Assembly: GCF_041296385.1 (NCBI RefSeq)
Contig: NC_091013.1
Span: forward strand, 10,430,001 to 10,494,000
Length of the DNA stretch: 64,000 nt
Direction: 5' to 3'
From: Aphelocoma coerulescens
Lineage: Eukaryota > Chordata > Aves > Passeriformes > Corvidae
Both the position numbers and the translations under genes were made by a program. Below the pieces are notes generated by a model. It made no database searches. It was given only the letters and a program-made list of their open reading frames with translations, and had not been told where the DNA came from. Of the stretch, positions 38,901-52,600 are shown in pieces; within the stretch, counting starts at the first letter, position 1; every line of letters starts with the position of its first letter.

Positions 38901-41900
38901 GGTCACAGGGATCCCCATCTAGATGATTTCAATAAGCTGGATAAAATTTTGTACAACTGGAAAATTTAGAAAGGGATTTGTAAGAGTTATATGTCTGTGT
39001 GCAAAGTGTGGAATGAAGACCATAATTCAATGCAAGTGTGTATTATTCATCCCTCAGAGATGCTTGCATGTCTGCTTTTTGCTTCCATTCTCAAGGAAGA
39101 TGCATCTGCGAAAGAGAACTGAGGTGGGAAAATAAGAGGAAGGAAGAACAGCTTGGTGTAGTGAGAAGTAGGTTAGAGTCCTGAATTGTTAGTGTGGTTT
39201 AAGACGAGAAAGGATGGAAACTAGATGTCAATGAAATTAAGATTTTAGACTGTGTTTAGTGGTGTAGAATGGAGGCAGGAAGGAAAGAAATACATTCTCC
39301 GAAACAAGAAGATGAAAACACTGTTTCTTGATGTCCACTCAGAGGTGGTAAAGGAAGGAAACACAGAAAACCGAGGGGAGGTAGATATCTACTTCTGAAG
39401 GCCAGGCAAAGTTATCTTTGTGTATAGGGAAAGTGTTCTTGGAAAGAGGTAGTATGAAAGTGTATTGTGAGTCAAGACAGAAAGGAGAGATAGATGAGTG
39501 TTTTGGTAAAATGCTAACACCAAGCAGTTGTTACTTCACAACTGTTGATTCACAGAACTGTAAAGGAATTGAGAAGATGGGATTTCTGAAGTCCTACTGT
39601 ATCCATCAACTTAAAGAAAGTCAACTGCTGTGCAGCTATGCTGTCTTAGATAAAATATATCAAAACAAATTTTCAGTATTTTGCCTATGCATTTCTCATC
39701 TAGAAGTTATGTTTCAGAATTGTTTGGATGACTCTGCCTAAGTTGCTTCTTATGGCACCCATTTAAAAATGACTGAACAGAAAAAAATTGTCTCTTTAAT
39801 AGCTTGAATAAAACAGTTGTACCATTACTGTTACTTGGTCTCTCAAGTTTTATTCAGGCTACTGCAGTGTTTATGCTCCAATTTACAAGGGATGGAATTA
39901 GCTTTTCTTTTTACTGATTCTTTTTGCCTCTCTCCAGCTGGGGGACTGAACCTCTTCACTGTGGTGCATCAAAAATGCAACCAGTATTAACATCTGCTTA
40001 GTCTCATCTTTTCACCCCTGTGAAAGAACCTTGGGTTGCCCAGAGCCTTGTAGTGGAACTACCCCCACCTTTCCCTTTACAGTGAGTGTAACAAAAGACA
40101 TCAAAAAACTCCCAATCTTTAAAGCTAAGTGTATTAGAGCACAAACTAATAAGCTAGAATAAGATGGCTTTTAAGAGATAGAAAAGTCAGATCTACTAAG
40201 ACAGATGAAACAAAAGTATTTAAAAGAAAATCTTCTCTTTGGCTACTGTGTGATTTTGTGTTGGTCCTTTCCTGCATCCTTCCCTATGGGTCCCATGACT
40301 TTCAGTGTCTTGTCAGTTGAATGAACTCTAAAATATCCCTCAGGGTTCTTAGGAAGCTTTCCTTTCCTCTGTCATCTTTGGGCTGAAAAGAAACCTGCTC
40401 ACTGCTGATAGCACAACCCCACTCCCCTCAAAGGCTTGCAGTTTGCTCTCTTCTGCTTGGCTTCAGTGTTGGTTGTCTCTATTTTCCCTGCTCTGTGCCC
40501 TGAAGTTTCAATTCAGGTCCTCTGGGGAATTAAGCAGTCTGCCTTTTTCCTCCAAAGCACAGTTCTGTAGCCAGCACCCTGCAGGAGGACTTCTCCCATA
40601 CTGCCCAGCTTGTCTTGCATTTTAAAGCAGTGTAGTGCATAGCACATGCACACTAAGTTTTACAGCAGCAAACAAACACTGCTACCATCTGTTACATACA
40701 CCCTCATATAAGAAAAGGCTGTTTATATACATTAATTTTATATAATACAGTTATAGAATATAGGCACCAATGAAGTTAAGGGTTCTGATTGTGTTTAATG
40801 TTAATTTACACATTTTAGAGACGTTTGGAACAGATCAGCAGGGTGCTTAAGGCATAGAGAAAGATAAAGTATGGGACAATCATGGGATAGATCAGATTAT
40901 GTGTCCATAACATACACAGGAGTACAACACATGGGAGATACTGATCTATGGGAAAAAAGGGAAAGGCAGGAAATAAAACAGAGTTGATCAACATACAAAT
41001 GGAAATCTGGGGAAAAAAAAAATAGGAGGAGGAATAAGTGCAATGAAGGCCCCAGAGTACAAGGAAATATTTCACAACAAGATTTGAGAAGAGGATTATT
41101 CTAGCTAGTGTGTTTTCCTAAGGTTATGTAAAAAAATTACCTACTGGGCAGAGAAAGATTCCTTTCTTGACTGGTGAGATTAAGAGAAGTAATTTAGGTA
41201 AGAATTTGGTATTTTCTAGTTTGAGGAAAAGATGGTATCCTGATAAAATTAATAAAATAAATCAAAAGAAACATGCAGTTGTGCCTCTTCAAAGTAGAAC
41301 TAAGGTTTGAAGACATATATAGTCTGAGAAGATAACTGTAGGGAAGTGTAAAGGGATCTAAGTTGCCACCTATAACTATTTTAACAGATCATATGGGCCT
41401 TGAAGGTGATTGGCATCTCAGTAGAGCCATGTGTAAGATTATTTGAGATTTTAACTGCAATTTAAATAACCAACAGATAGATTACACCACACTTACTTAT
41501 AGTACATAGAGCTTTTGAGACTCTAGCGACACTGGCAACTTTCCAGCTGAGGTCACCCTCAAGAGGAGATTTTAACTGTGCTGATACTCTTTTTCCAAAC
41601 GTGAAACAAGCAGAAAACCTTACGTCTTTCCTGAAGGCAGCCCGTATTCTGCCTGCACGAGCAAAAGCCTGAGAGAATACCTTTTTCTTGCTGTCCCCCA
41701 GGAGGGACACTATACCACTTATCTTACACATTTGTCCCTGTCATAAGTTATTAGTATCACTTTAGGTCCTGGTTGATGCTACACCCTCTCAGGCAGTTAA
41801 CTCCAGTATAAAAATACCTGCCTGAATCCCATTGTGGACACTGCTGGTTCTTCATTGTCCTGTTGGAAAAGCTTCACACCTTACTCCATGCAATAGAAAT

Positions 41901-42006
41901 GCACTTCATAGGAAGCAGAAACCCTAGAATATACCTTACTGCTAGCATTTGAAGTAAGTCTGTACCCCTTAGGCTCTTCCATACAACAGCTAAATCTCAA
42001 CCAGTA

Positions 42007-42020
42007 ATGCAAATTTGCAT
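42007..42020. promoter_or_regulatory. Palindromic double octamer site
   Basis: ATGCAAATTTGCAT is a perfect 14-base palindrome made of two overlapping opposed POU octamers. A 14-base palindrome is expected a few times by chance in 64 kb, so binding is only a possibility. Confidence 0.25.
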
Positions 42021-45000
42021 TTGTAACTGTATTAATTTAGTGACTGTTATGACTTTCTCAAATTCATCAAGCAGTGGTGAGGAAAACCTCCTTTTGCAGT
42101 GGGAATTCAACCTTCACAGAATCCATATGTGGAATAGCAACAGTCCATCTTCTTTTCAGAAACCTTTTCCTCATGCTATTGTTGAGAGAAAAGAAGAGAG
42201 GCCCCCACAACAAACCTATTCATGTGCTTCTTTTCTCATAGGACCCAACTGGAGGTTGTGCCTTGCTGAGCTTCCTCCTTGCCCAGGGCAGGCATCTTGC
42301 ATGGGAAGGCGACAAGCACTGAACCCTTTGATTTGTGCAGCCTCTCAGCTGAGATCAGCTCCAGCCATAGCACTCCTCTCCTTTCCAGCATGAAATGAGA
42401 CAGATTAGTTTAAACCTTCAAAATTACCTATTTGCTTTGCAACAGGCTGCAGAGAAGAGGAATGCTTGTTTAGTCGGGCACTGATCTCAGTGGGGGAACA
42501 GCAGTTTGTTATTCCCTGTGAATGCAAAAGTGCATTTAATCTACCTTGAGAGATGTGGAGTGCTGCAACACCACAGTCCCTTTAGACAGCCAGAAATGTG
42601 GGCTGCTACTGAAAGTGACAGTCCCACCCCTTTCTTTGTGCTGAAAGTGCTCCACTCGCTGCTGTAGGATGAGTAGCATTAGCAAACTGGAATTAATTTC
42701 CCAGATAAAAATTAGTCTTTTATTAAATCTGTCTGAAAACTAACCAGGAGAAGAAGGTTTTTGATCCATGGGGCTGTATGAGTACTAGTGCTGGCACAAG
42801 GGAGTGGGGTGAAGGGTGCCTTGCAATAGCTTTTGCTTGCCTTCCTGGGGCATGGTATTCCCCAAGAGCTGTGGGCATTTTCAGAAGTCTGCAGGAGCAG
42901 CCTCAAATACCACATGCACTGGTCTTACCAGGTCAGTTTAAGTAGCTGCTGTCTCAATCAAGTTAATCTCTGAAAGGGCAATGTGAGGCTTACTGAGCAT
43001 GAGTATTTCGTGTAAAAGGAACAATTTACTTGTTTAAGGTACCATCATTGTGAAATGGTTCTCCCCTTCTTCTGTTGTTTTATTAGCAACATCCATCACT
43101 ATATTCTCTGCATAGATAAAGTAATTTAACATGTCATTTGAAAGGGGGAATAGCATAGAATATTACTTTAATAAACAATAAAATCTTTCTCATGATTTTT
43201 AAAATAAGAATGCTCTCTTTTCTGGAGCTAATATTCAACAATAGAATAGGTAACAATGAAACACATGCTTTATAATATAATTCTTCATGCAGCAGGTTAA
43301 AGTAAACAAAAATGCTGTTGTTATTTCTTTGAGTTGTCTAATTTCCCTTCTGGACTGTGTATCAACAAAAAGATCCCCAGAGATGCTGAAGGTAGGAAAA
43401 ATAATATACATAACTAGTGTTTTAACTTCAGGGCACAAGAATATATTTCCATTGCACTGATAAAACCTTGTATGCACTTTTTGTACTTTTAAAAACAAAA
43501 CACCAGGATGTGCATACAGGAGAGAAACAACTGTGTATATTAATTAGCAGTCATAAGAAAGGAGCATTAAGAATAAAAAGATAATTAACATATTTTAAGA
43601 CGTTTGATGGGTAAAATTTGTTCTTGATGTTTTCTGTGAGTAGTTTGGGGTTTTTGGAGTTTTTTTTTCTGATATGTCCAATCTCAGGAATGAACTTTTG
43701 GTAATTATAAAGTAGACCAGTGGAAACCAAAATGAACCTAAACATATGAAATTATTTGCTGTGAATTCTGAATTCTGTATGGAGTCACACCAAAAAAACC
43801 CCAAGCGCCTTGCCTAATCCCTAGGTCTAGCTAATAAAGTTTATTCTCTTGTGAAAAAGCAGAAATTAGCCTCAGTTTTCAGAGCTGTGTTATCCGACCT
43901 TAATTTCCAGTTGAGGTTTAGTACTCTGGGAAACAGAATGGTTTGTATGGTTCATTAAAATAAAGATCAGGTGTTTGGGGCCAATCATTCTACTGCATAT
44001 CTCTTACTTTGGGATTGGCTCCTGGAAGGATCCTTTATGTCTTTGTTTTACCAAATCAGCTATCCCATTTCCCCTTTATAACCTTCCTTGTTAATTTCAT
44101 TTATTTCTGTCTTCGTGATGTTTGTCAGATGCCATTCTGTAAGGAATAAATGAAAACTGCAGAAAAGTCAAGGTAAAGCAAGGACTTGTCTATCAAGATC
44201 TGCAGATTGGTGCACATTTAAATAACAATGTATACAATTTTGGTTTTGGCAATCATATTCCATGCTGAAAAATCCCTTCTGTTGGTCCCATTTTTGGGCA
44301 TGTCAGTAAATCTTGAATCAGACTAGGAGCAGAAATATTGAAGAGAATTGATTTGGAAGTTCACATGAGGATGTAACAGAAGGAGGGTTGACCTTACACT
44401 TGTAACTGGTGCATTGTAGTAGCAGTCATGTAGATAAGTATGAATCATTGTGTAATACTTGAAGTAATAAGATTTGCTGTTACCAAACTTAAAAAAAAGT
44501 CCTGAAACCTAGATTTAAACCTGTAAAATGGTTAAAACATGTGTTTTGTGTTGTAAAAAGATTTGGTTTATAGCAGCCAGTTAATATGGTATTGTTAAAA
44601 GTTTTTGCAAAGATCAAAGCTTTAGCCTGTGGCCTTACAAGAATGTCAAAGGCTTTCAAGAAAAATTAGAAAAAATCAGCAAACATTTTTGTGGGACTGG
44701 AAACAATGGTGGTACTGTGGGGTACTGTGAAATCCATTTCAAGTTTTCTAAATTTTTTAATATGATATGAACCTTTATTCTTTTTTTTACTTCAGGTTTT
44801 GTTTGTCTTTTAACTTTAAACAAAATAGTTTAGACACATTAAAACTTAAAACTGTGAGAAGGCTGCCTATATCATATTAAACTATTTGGTTCTGATTGTA
44901 CTCTCAAAATTTATGCTTTCAAGTTAGAATAGCTTTTTTTGTTTTTCAGTTAGCATGTCTACTCTGAATAGAGTGAGAAACACTCAAGTGTTTTGGACAA

Positions 45001-45220
45001 AATGTTGGTAAGTTTTTTCCCACTCACCTACACAGTAGAGTAGAAGCTAGTGTTATGTGAAACACATGGGTTCCTGTTTTTAAGTTCTATTGTTTACCAT
45101 ATCTAGAAGATCAAGTTTCGCTAAACTTGTGAAGCTGGGAGACTGAAATAATCTGAATACAGACACCTACATCCCTTACTTAGAGATGCTGGCAAAATTT
45201 AGTGTGCCTTTCATGCACTT

Positions 45221-45263
45221 TAGAATCATAGAAAGGTTTGGGTTGGAGGGGACCTCAAAGATC
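45221..45263 (-). mobile_element. CR1 3'-end stub, minus strand
   Basis: This 43-base piece (TAGAATCATAGAAAGG followed by GGTTGGAGGGGACCTC) is the reverse complement of a CR1 3' terminus. It stops at AAAGATC, exactly where a second CR1 3' end begins. It is the remnant of one insertion joined to another. Confidence 0.85.
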
Positions 45264-45905
45264 ACAGAATCATAGAATCATTTAGCTTGGAAGAGAATTT
45301 TAAGATCATCAGGTTCAATTGTCAATGCAACACAACCATGATGCTTTACAATGCTTTCCAGTGCCTTCCCACCCTTGCAGTAAAAATTTTCCTCCTTATA
45401 TTTAATCTAAATGTACACTCATTCAGGTTGAAGCTATTACACCCTGTCCTATCACCACATGCCCTTGTAAAATGTTCTGCTCCCTCTTTCTTGTAGGCTC
45501 CGTTTAGGTACTGACAGATGCTATAAGGTGTCCCCAGAGCCTTCTCTTTTCCAGGCTGAACAGCCCCAACTCTCTCAGCCTGTCTCCATAGAAGAGGTGC
45601 TCCAACACTCTGACCATCTTTGTGGCCTTCTCTGGAATTTTTCCAGCATCCTTCTAATGCTGGGGACCCCAGAGTTGACACAGTACTACAGGTAGGGTCT
45701 CACCTCTACAGAGAGTGGAGTAGCTGGATAGAATCACCTCCATCAGCCTTCTGGCCACACTGCTTTTGATACAGCCCAGGACGCAGCTGGCTTCTGGGCT
45801 GTGAGCACACATTGCTGGGTCATGTTGAGCTTCTTGTTCAGCAACACCCTGAAGTCCTCCTCAGGGCTGCTCTCAATCCACCTTACTGTACCTAAGTCTT
45901 CCTTT
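45264..45905 (-). mobile_element. CR1 LINE, 5'-truncated, minus strand
   Basis: The left edge carries ACAGAATCATAGAATCAT, the reverse complement of the CR1 terminal 8-mers. Rightward comes decayed ORF2 C-terminus. The minus-strand frame at 45346-45681 keeps recognisable residues (FTRACGDRTG, then FRLNIRRKIFTARVGRHW), while the rest of that frame is out of register with the family. Similarity continues in broken form past 45800 and fades near 45905. The copy is inactive and more decayed than the one at 15088. Its outer part is homologous to the fragment at 33217. Confidence 0.88.
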
Positions 45906-48900
45906 TGTCAGCTTTCTTCCCTTCTATCATGGTGCATTGTGCCAGGAAAAGGATAACTTTTTTTTCTGATGCTCTTTCAAGAAATTTGTCTTTAAGAGAG
46001 AATGATTTATAATGTTTTTAATTTGTTTGCTTACTTTGAAAGGTGACTATCTATTGTCCCTCAAGGCATAAGCCTTTGCAGAGTTGTCAAGATTCCAATA
46101 CTCTCTGACTGGATTCTTTTACATATTCCACATGGAAGAGGGTTTAATGTTTTAATACCAAATTTACTCACTTGAAGGCATTTGATGTTACATAGGATTT
46201 TGATTTAGCAGAGAGATCCAGCAATGTACCAAAAGCACAACACAACGTGGTATAGCAATTTCAGTACAGGTACAGCTAAATCCTAGTGCTCATGTGATTC
46301 CCATTGCCAGTTTCTGTGTGCTGCCATCACGATGCTGCATGTCCCCAGTTGCTTGGGAGGCATGCATGGCTTGAAGCCAGCTCAAGCCTGTTGCTGTTTT
46401 CAAAGTTCCTGTTTCTGGTTGTTCATTTTTGATGCTCTGTGTTGAGCTGTCTATATACTGGTCTGGCTGCCTCAGAAAGGTAATACTTTCTATGGATTAT
46501 TTTAGGGATGGGAATTTGCCCAACCCATTGACCCACTCAACCAATACAACTCTTTATCTACAGCAAAGGCCACCCTCTGGTCTCCTCGGCATCGAGATGA
46601 GTTCAGCTTTTGTCACAACATCTGTGGTCACTCCCCAGATTCTGTTCAGTGTTTCATGAGGACATTGCCTGTGCCCATCTCCTCAGAGCTTTTTTCTCTT
46701 GCAGGGCTTTGTTGATCAGTTTGTTTTTTCAGGTAGAGAAGTATTATATGAGGTTCTGAGGGGTTTTTTCCTATCAGTTGTGTTTTCAGTTTAAAAAATA
46801 GCTAAGCCATGAATACTAAAACACCATTCTGCTATAAAAGCATTGTACTGATTTATCTCCTGTGCTTAGTAAAGAAATACAGAACCATATTTGCGATGTG
46901 TTACTTCTGATGACATCCATATTAAGGAGGCATACATCAGGAATGAGAAAAAACTCTTTTAAATAGATAAAACAACTAATTCTTCCTGACATATCTGTGC
47001 AGATAGTTCACTCTTGAAAGTATATTGCTAAATATGTTTTTTTTAATTGTATGTTTGAATGGTTCTTAGCAAATTATAGTTTGTTATTTTCCATGACTTT
47101 CTATATACATTTTTTTTTTAAATATACCTTGTCTTCATGGTATCTTGCAACCCATTAAAAAAAAAAAGATATTAAAATTGGAGGTACTAGATTTTTTTTC
47201 CCCATTTTAAATGAGGAAGAAAAATTAAAACTTGAACTCTCCCTTTAATTAATATAGTGGAAAAATCAAATTGGGACATATGGTATAATTTTGAATTAGA
47301 TAATGGCAAAACATAAGAAAATATTAATCATAACATTTAATATTTATTGTACTTTGGTATTTGAGTTAATATTTTACTGTATATCAAAGGTAAATATATA
47401 ACCATGTTTTACATATTAAACTGTTTATTCCTACTACAATGAAATGAAAATTACAGCTTCAGCTTTATTTTCTAAAAAACAATGGTATTCCTGAAAAATG
47501 ACATACTTCAGTCATACTTCTGAAAAATAATGTTTTATTTTGCAATAGGTCTTTATTCTGTCATTCTCTCATCATAGTATTTATAAAAATATAAAGTGTT
47601 TATATATTCTAGATGCACAATGGTATTCATGCTGACCACAGACTGAGGTGTAATTAAATTGAAGTTACACCTGGACAAGATACAGTACAGACTAAATCAA
47701 AGGATTTTAGGATTTTGCTCACTCTGAATTCATCATTTACAATCCTGATCAAATTAATTTTCTAGCTCCATCTACATGTGACTTTTTTCATTGAATTGGG
47801 GACTATCCTATTTATCAGATATGATTCTATAAAATTACCAGTTGTATAATTTTAAAATATATTTGATTTTGTTCTTTTGCTTTTTGGGTACTTACTGTAT
47901 CTCTTTCAAAGTAGAAAGAGAAGTTGTAGACCAAAAATTTTCAACATGAAGGAAGGAAAATAACATTCTTTTTCAGCTATTCTCTATTTACAACAAAAAA
48001 ACCTAAATGCTGATTACGTTGAAGTCAGTGTGAAATCATGTATTTATACAATATTTATAAATTCTTTTCCACAGTCTGTCTGTCATAAAAATCAACTCTG
48101 TCAAAATGTTGCTATTATTGCCATAAAAAACTTCTTACCAGAAGTTTTGTTTTCAAGATAACTTTGCGATCAGTGAAAACTAGAGATTTTGAAAGCCTCT
48201 TTTTACTTTCATTAAATGTGAAGTTGCAGGAGCCCCAAAGTGTGGATTTTTTATTTTCTCATATTCTCATAATGTGTTCAACCATGAGCAGAATTGAGAT
48301 GAACAGAAGAGTAGCTATTCTACAGGCTGAAATTAGTGTACCAGTTAGCTGAAAAATCATCACAGGAGGTAGCTGTGAGGTTTTTCCCTTCTTCCTTTCT
48401 TCTGTCTCTGTAATGGAAGTCTCTTATCTTTTAAACGTGGTTCTGAAGTATAGCATGCTGACTGCATAAAATCCAAAGTGTTAACAATGCCTTTAGTTTG
48501 CACAGTAAATTTTTATAATTGATTCTATTAAAATATATGTTAGAAAAACCCAGCCAACTAAACAAGTCCAACCGACAAACTGATTTTCATCAGCCAGTGG
48601 TCCAGAGGAAGTAGTGAGAAGGCTTTTAGGCACCTTTCTGCAAACAGTCAGAGTTCTACAAAAATGTAGATTTGTTATGATTGAAGGCAATCAGACCTTT
48701 CTCCATACCTGTGCTTCATACCCTTTAGTGATGGGTGATGTCTATCCAGATATCCACGAGAAAATAAAAGGAAAATATATTTATTTCCACATTATGGAAT
48801 AATACATTAAAACTGATGATTCTGCATTACCCAACATCATGGCAGCTGAATCCTTTAGTGGAACTATTGCTGATTATATAATAAATTAGTAATTCACTTT

Positions 48901-49244
48901 ACCCCTTCCTTGTACACCTTGAGAAATCAGGTTGAGGTTCTGAGGGAATGTGAAAACAAGATTCTGAAGAAAAAAATAAGAAAGAATGAGAGAACAGAAT
49001 GTTTTTAAATTAAAATAAGTATGTGAAAATGGATTGTTGTTTTTAATTAGTCTTCTAACCTTAATTATATAGGGGCCTTGAGTTTTCAGAAGTTCAAAGT
49101 AGTTTTTTTCACTTCAGTTGCATTTACAAACAGCAGAAATTAAAAAAAAAAAAAAAAAAAGAATGCTAGAAATCTGAATTTTGCTGTTTTCTTCTATTGT
49201 TGTTAACTGGTAAACACATGGCAGCAATAGTCACCAACAAAGGT
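45906..49244. other. AT-rich noncoding stretch
   Basis: No gene seen. A slightly GC-richer pocket at 46260-46700 holds a 76-codon plus-strand frame without family resemblance. From about 46900 the sequence is strongly AT-rich, ending in an A19 run at 49142-49160. Confidence 0.6.
49142..49160 (+). repeat. Poly(A) run, 19 bases
   Basis: An uninterrupted A19 lies about 85 bases before an old CR1 fragment. It may be a simple repeat or an unrelated retroposon tail. Confidence 0.8.
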
Positions 49245-49690
49245 TAGGAGCATCCTGGGCTGTACAAACACAATCAGAGGCAGTAGGTCATTTGAATTGA
49301 TTATTCCCCCTTACTCATCACTGGTTGGACCATATCTCACATAAGGTATCCAGTTTGGGGATGCACAGTGCAAGAATGATGTTAACAGACAACAACATTC
49401 AGGGATCACCAAGGTGGTCAGTAAGGTGTGGAGACCTTACTCTGTGAGGAGAGCCTGGGGGATTAGGGTTTGCACAGTCTGGAGGAGGAACAGCTGTGGG
49501 AAACTCTTACAGCCACCTGTCCTTACTTACAGGAAGACAGAGGCTGGCAGGAGTACAGAGAACCATGATCATGAATTGTGAAGGACTGGTATGAGTGATA
49601 GAAGGAAAAAATATCCCCACAGGAATAATTAAGCACTGGCTCAGAGTGCTCAGAGAAATTGGGACTTTTGGTGTTGTAAGTGGAGTTTGA
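49245..49690 (+). mobile_element. Ancient decayed CR1 LINE, plus strand
   Basis: Words typical of CR1 ORF2 appear in the expected order: GGAGCATCCTGGGCTG, then TATCCAGTTTGGGGATG, then GGGTTTGCACAGTCTGGAGGAGGA, then AGCACTGGCTCAGAGTGCTCAGAG. Heavy divergence and indels separate them and no long frame survives. The order gives the plus strand. No CR1 3' end is visible. The edges are uncertain by tens of bases. Confidence 0.65.
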
Positions 49691-52600
49691 TATGCAATCA
49701 AACTAGATAAGTAGCTCATGTGTCCATCCATTTGAGGTGACATACGAATCTGAAGGAATATAACTCATGAGGTGTATTTGCCTAGAGTCAGAAAGGGAAA
49801 CCCAAACCTTTGAAGACCAGGTTGCTCTTTCTGTAGAGTCTCATTTTCTTTAATAAGTGGAGGGAGAGAGCATGTGCTGAAAGAATAGTCTTGAGTTCTG
49901 CAATTGAATAAGTAAATTACAGTGAAGTTGATACCATGGTGTCTTTGTATTAAAATAAGGACTCAGTAATCCTCTTTGATTATGACTCCATATTTTGCAG
50001 CGGCATACTATGATTATTACTTTTAATCTCCATGTCTGAAGTAATTTGGAGCTACTCAGTTATGTTTTAGAGTTCTAAATTCCAAGTGATATTTCAAGGT
50101 GGCTAGTTAGGCTATAAATGTGTATTTTTTTCCTCCCAATAACATTTTTGATGAAAAATGACTGACTGGCATGATACACAGCTATGAAATTTCCTTTTTC
50201 CTGCTAAAGTGGAAGAAAGTAGTAAACCCCACCTATGACCTCGTGTTAATACTGCACATTCAGTTCAGGCTTCAGTTAATTCCTGGGAAGCTTACCTTCA
50301 GGTCCAGTGCACACAGCAAGAGCTTTCTGCTGGTAAAGAGTGGCATGGTGTCATTCATCAAGGAACAAAAGGAAAGAGTAGCATTTTTACTTCATTTCTC
50401 ATATTCTTAGCATACATACCTGAGCCAGATTTTCAATGAAGTAAACTAGATTTCACAGAAGAAAAGCAAATCAATTTTTAAACTGTAATCCTATTGTCTT
50501 GTGCAGTCTTTATTGCAATACCTTATATTTCATGGAACAACCACAATAACCTTCAATTCGAACTAAAAAAAAATGAGCTTTGTCACCAAAGTTTCACACC
50601 TCATAGAACCCTAAATGTATTCTTTTTTCAGTATTGTTTTCTTGCAATATTCATCTTTGTTTCCTGTTTCTTTTAGTGTTGGGTCAGTTCTCATTCAGCT
50701 TTGCCATCTGGGTCAACTACAAGCAATACAATTTTTGTAACCTCAGAATACTGAAGCACTCTAGAATTAAGAAAGAAAAACAAAAAAGTCAACAAATCCC
50801 CAAAACCTGGATCCTTAGACAACTCCGCTGTACTTCCATATTTGATTTTCCTTTCTGATACATTCTTGGTTTTGAAACATCATTTTGTAGCAGGTTGCTT
50901 TTTATTTCATTTATGAATTAGTATTCTTACAAGGAATTTTATAGCTAGCAATGGATTCATTATAATGTAGAGGTAATTTTTTTTTTTTTTTAGCCTACAT
51001 TTAATCAAAGCAGAAGTGTAGGTCAGAGGTCAAGGCTGTAGTAAAAGATATTTGAGATGCATACCCAGAATTCAAAAACACACACGTTGGCAGATCATAG
51101 CAAAAAATTTGAAACATTCATTTGAATTAAGATACCTCTTACGTGTATTTAAGAAAGATAATTGAGAGTGAACTTTTAGAATTTGACAGTCAACCTATTA
51201 CAAAGATAACTTTGCATAATTTATCTTTAATGGTTGTCTGAGGAAAGGTTTTATATCTTACCCATTTTTTTCCCCTAGTATTTTTATTTGTCGTGAAGAA
51301 TATTTGCGTTTCAGTAAATTCAGACAAGTTTACCCATGTTTACTTTTGTAAAACTACTTACTTCGCTCCACATTAATAGCTGGTCATAAACTGGTCCAAC
51401 ATGTCTAATGACTGAGTTAATAGTAAAAGACAATCAGCAGCATATCTGTTTTGTTTTAGCTGGTATTAGCAAGAACAGTATTATAAATATCATTATCTCT
51501 TCTTCCCAATGATTTGATCAGCGATATTATACCAAGAATCAGACAATTATTTTAATGTAAATCTAGGACTTTGGAGTCTGCACAGTCTCCACTTTTAGAA
51601 TGTCTTGTTGGGTGAAGAAGTCATTTACTCAGAGCCATTCAGGCAAAAATTTGGAACTATATATACTTTTGTTTGTTCTGTAGCTATAACTGCAAATGAT
51701 ACCAAACTATGTTAGCCAATATTGATTAGAATTAAAATGTGCCAAAGCCATATATATATATATAAAGTTTCAAATTATCAGAACACTGATATAAATCTAA
51801 AATTATTCGTCCTGAAGCAATTAAAAACTTCTATCTTCCTTCTGTTAGGAGTGTTTGTGCAGGAATAAGATATCTTTCTTGAAAGACCTGTATCTATGTA
51901 TCCCGTATGTTCAGCATTTGCACTGACTTTCAGCTGACCTTGTAGGTTAGTTTCGTTCGTGTACAAGAGTTTGACTTTAAAAAGCAGGTCATAATCATAA
52001 CGTTTTACCTCCACTAGAGGGACCTTGGAAAAAGTCTTGAGTGACAGTCTAATTAAATTCTCTGGATAGGGTGGTCTATTAAACCTTCTCATTCTCTCCT
52101 AATTACTGGCAAAAATGACAGTACCTACTCAGAGGGCTTTAAAAGTTTGTTTTGCAAATAGAATATATACACAACTGGAGCTAGGAAGACATGTTTACAA
52201 GTGCAAAATATTCAGATCTACCATGTGATAAAACATAAGTTTCCCTGAACCTCAAGAGTAGACCTGTTCTCCTGGGTAAATTCTTGTTTCTGAATACTCG
52301 GGCATTTCCACATACTAAAAATTAATCCACCGTTATAAAGAAAACCTGTAAAAACCCTAGATCTATCTTGTAGGAGGTTAAATGTTTATTTAGAATGTGT
52401 TTATGCATATAAATATGTTCTATTTTAAGAAAAAAATCTAAAACCAGTAAAAATTCACAGACATAATGAAATGGAATGTGTATGCCACTAACTACAGAAG
52501 GTATACTAGAAACTTGCCTGCTTCAGGTGAGTTTTGAAAAACTAGAAGTGACAGAGGGAATACACAGTTGCAGTTTGCTCTTGTTGCTGTACTGCTGATG

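Larger units (their letters stand above)
33396..45220. other. Mostly AT-rich noncoding stretch
   Basis: No gene or clear transposon was recognised. GC-richer pockets near 34740-35060, 40400-40620 and 42200-42400 have no recognisable protein or repeat. A TA repeat followed by a T run lies at 37291-37317. An 89-codon minus-strand frame at 41462-41731 has slightly more CpG than its surroundings but no known motif. A palindromic double octamer lies at 42007-42020. Confidence 0.6.
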
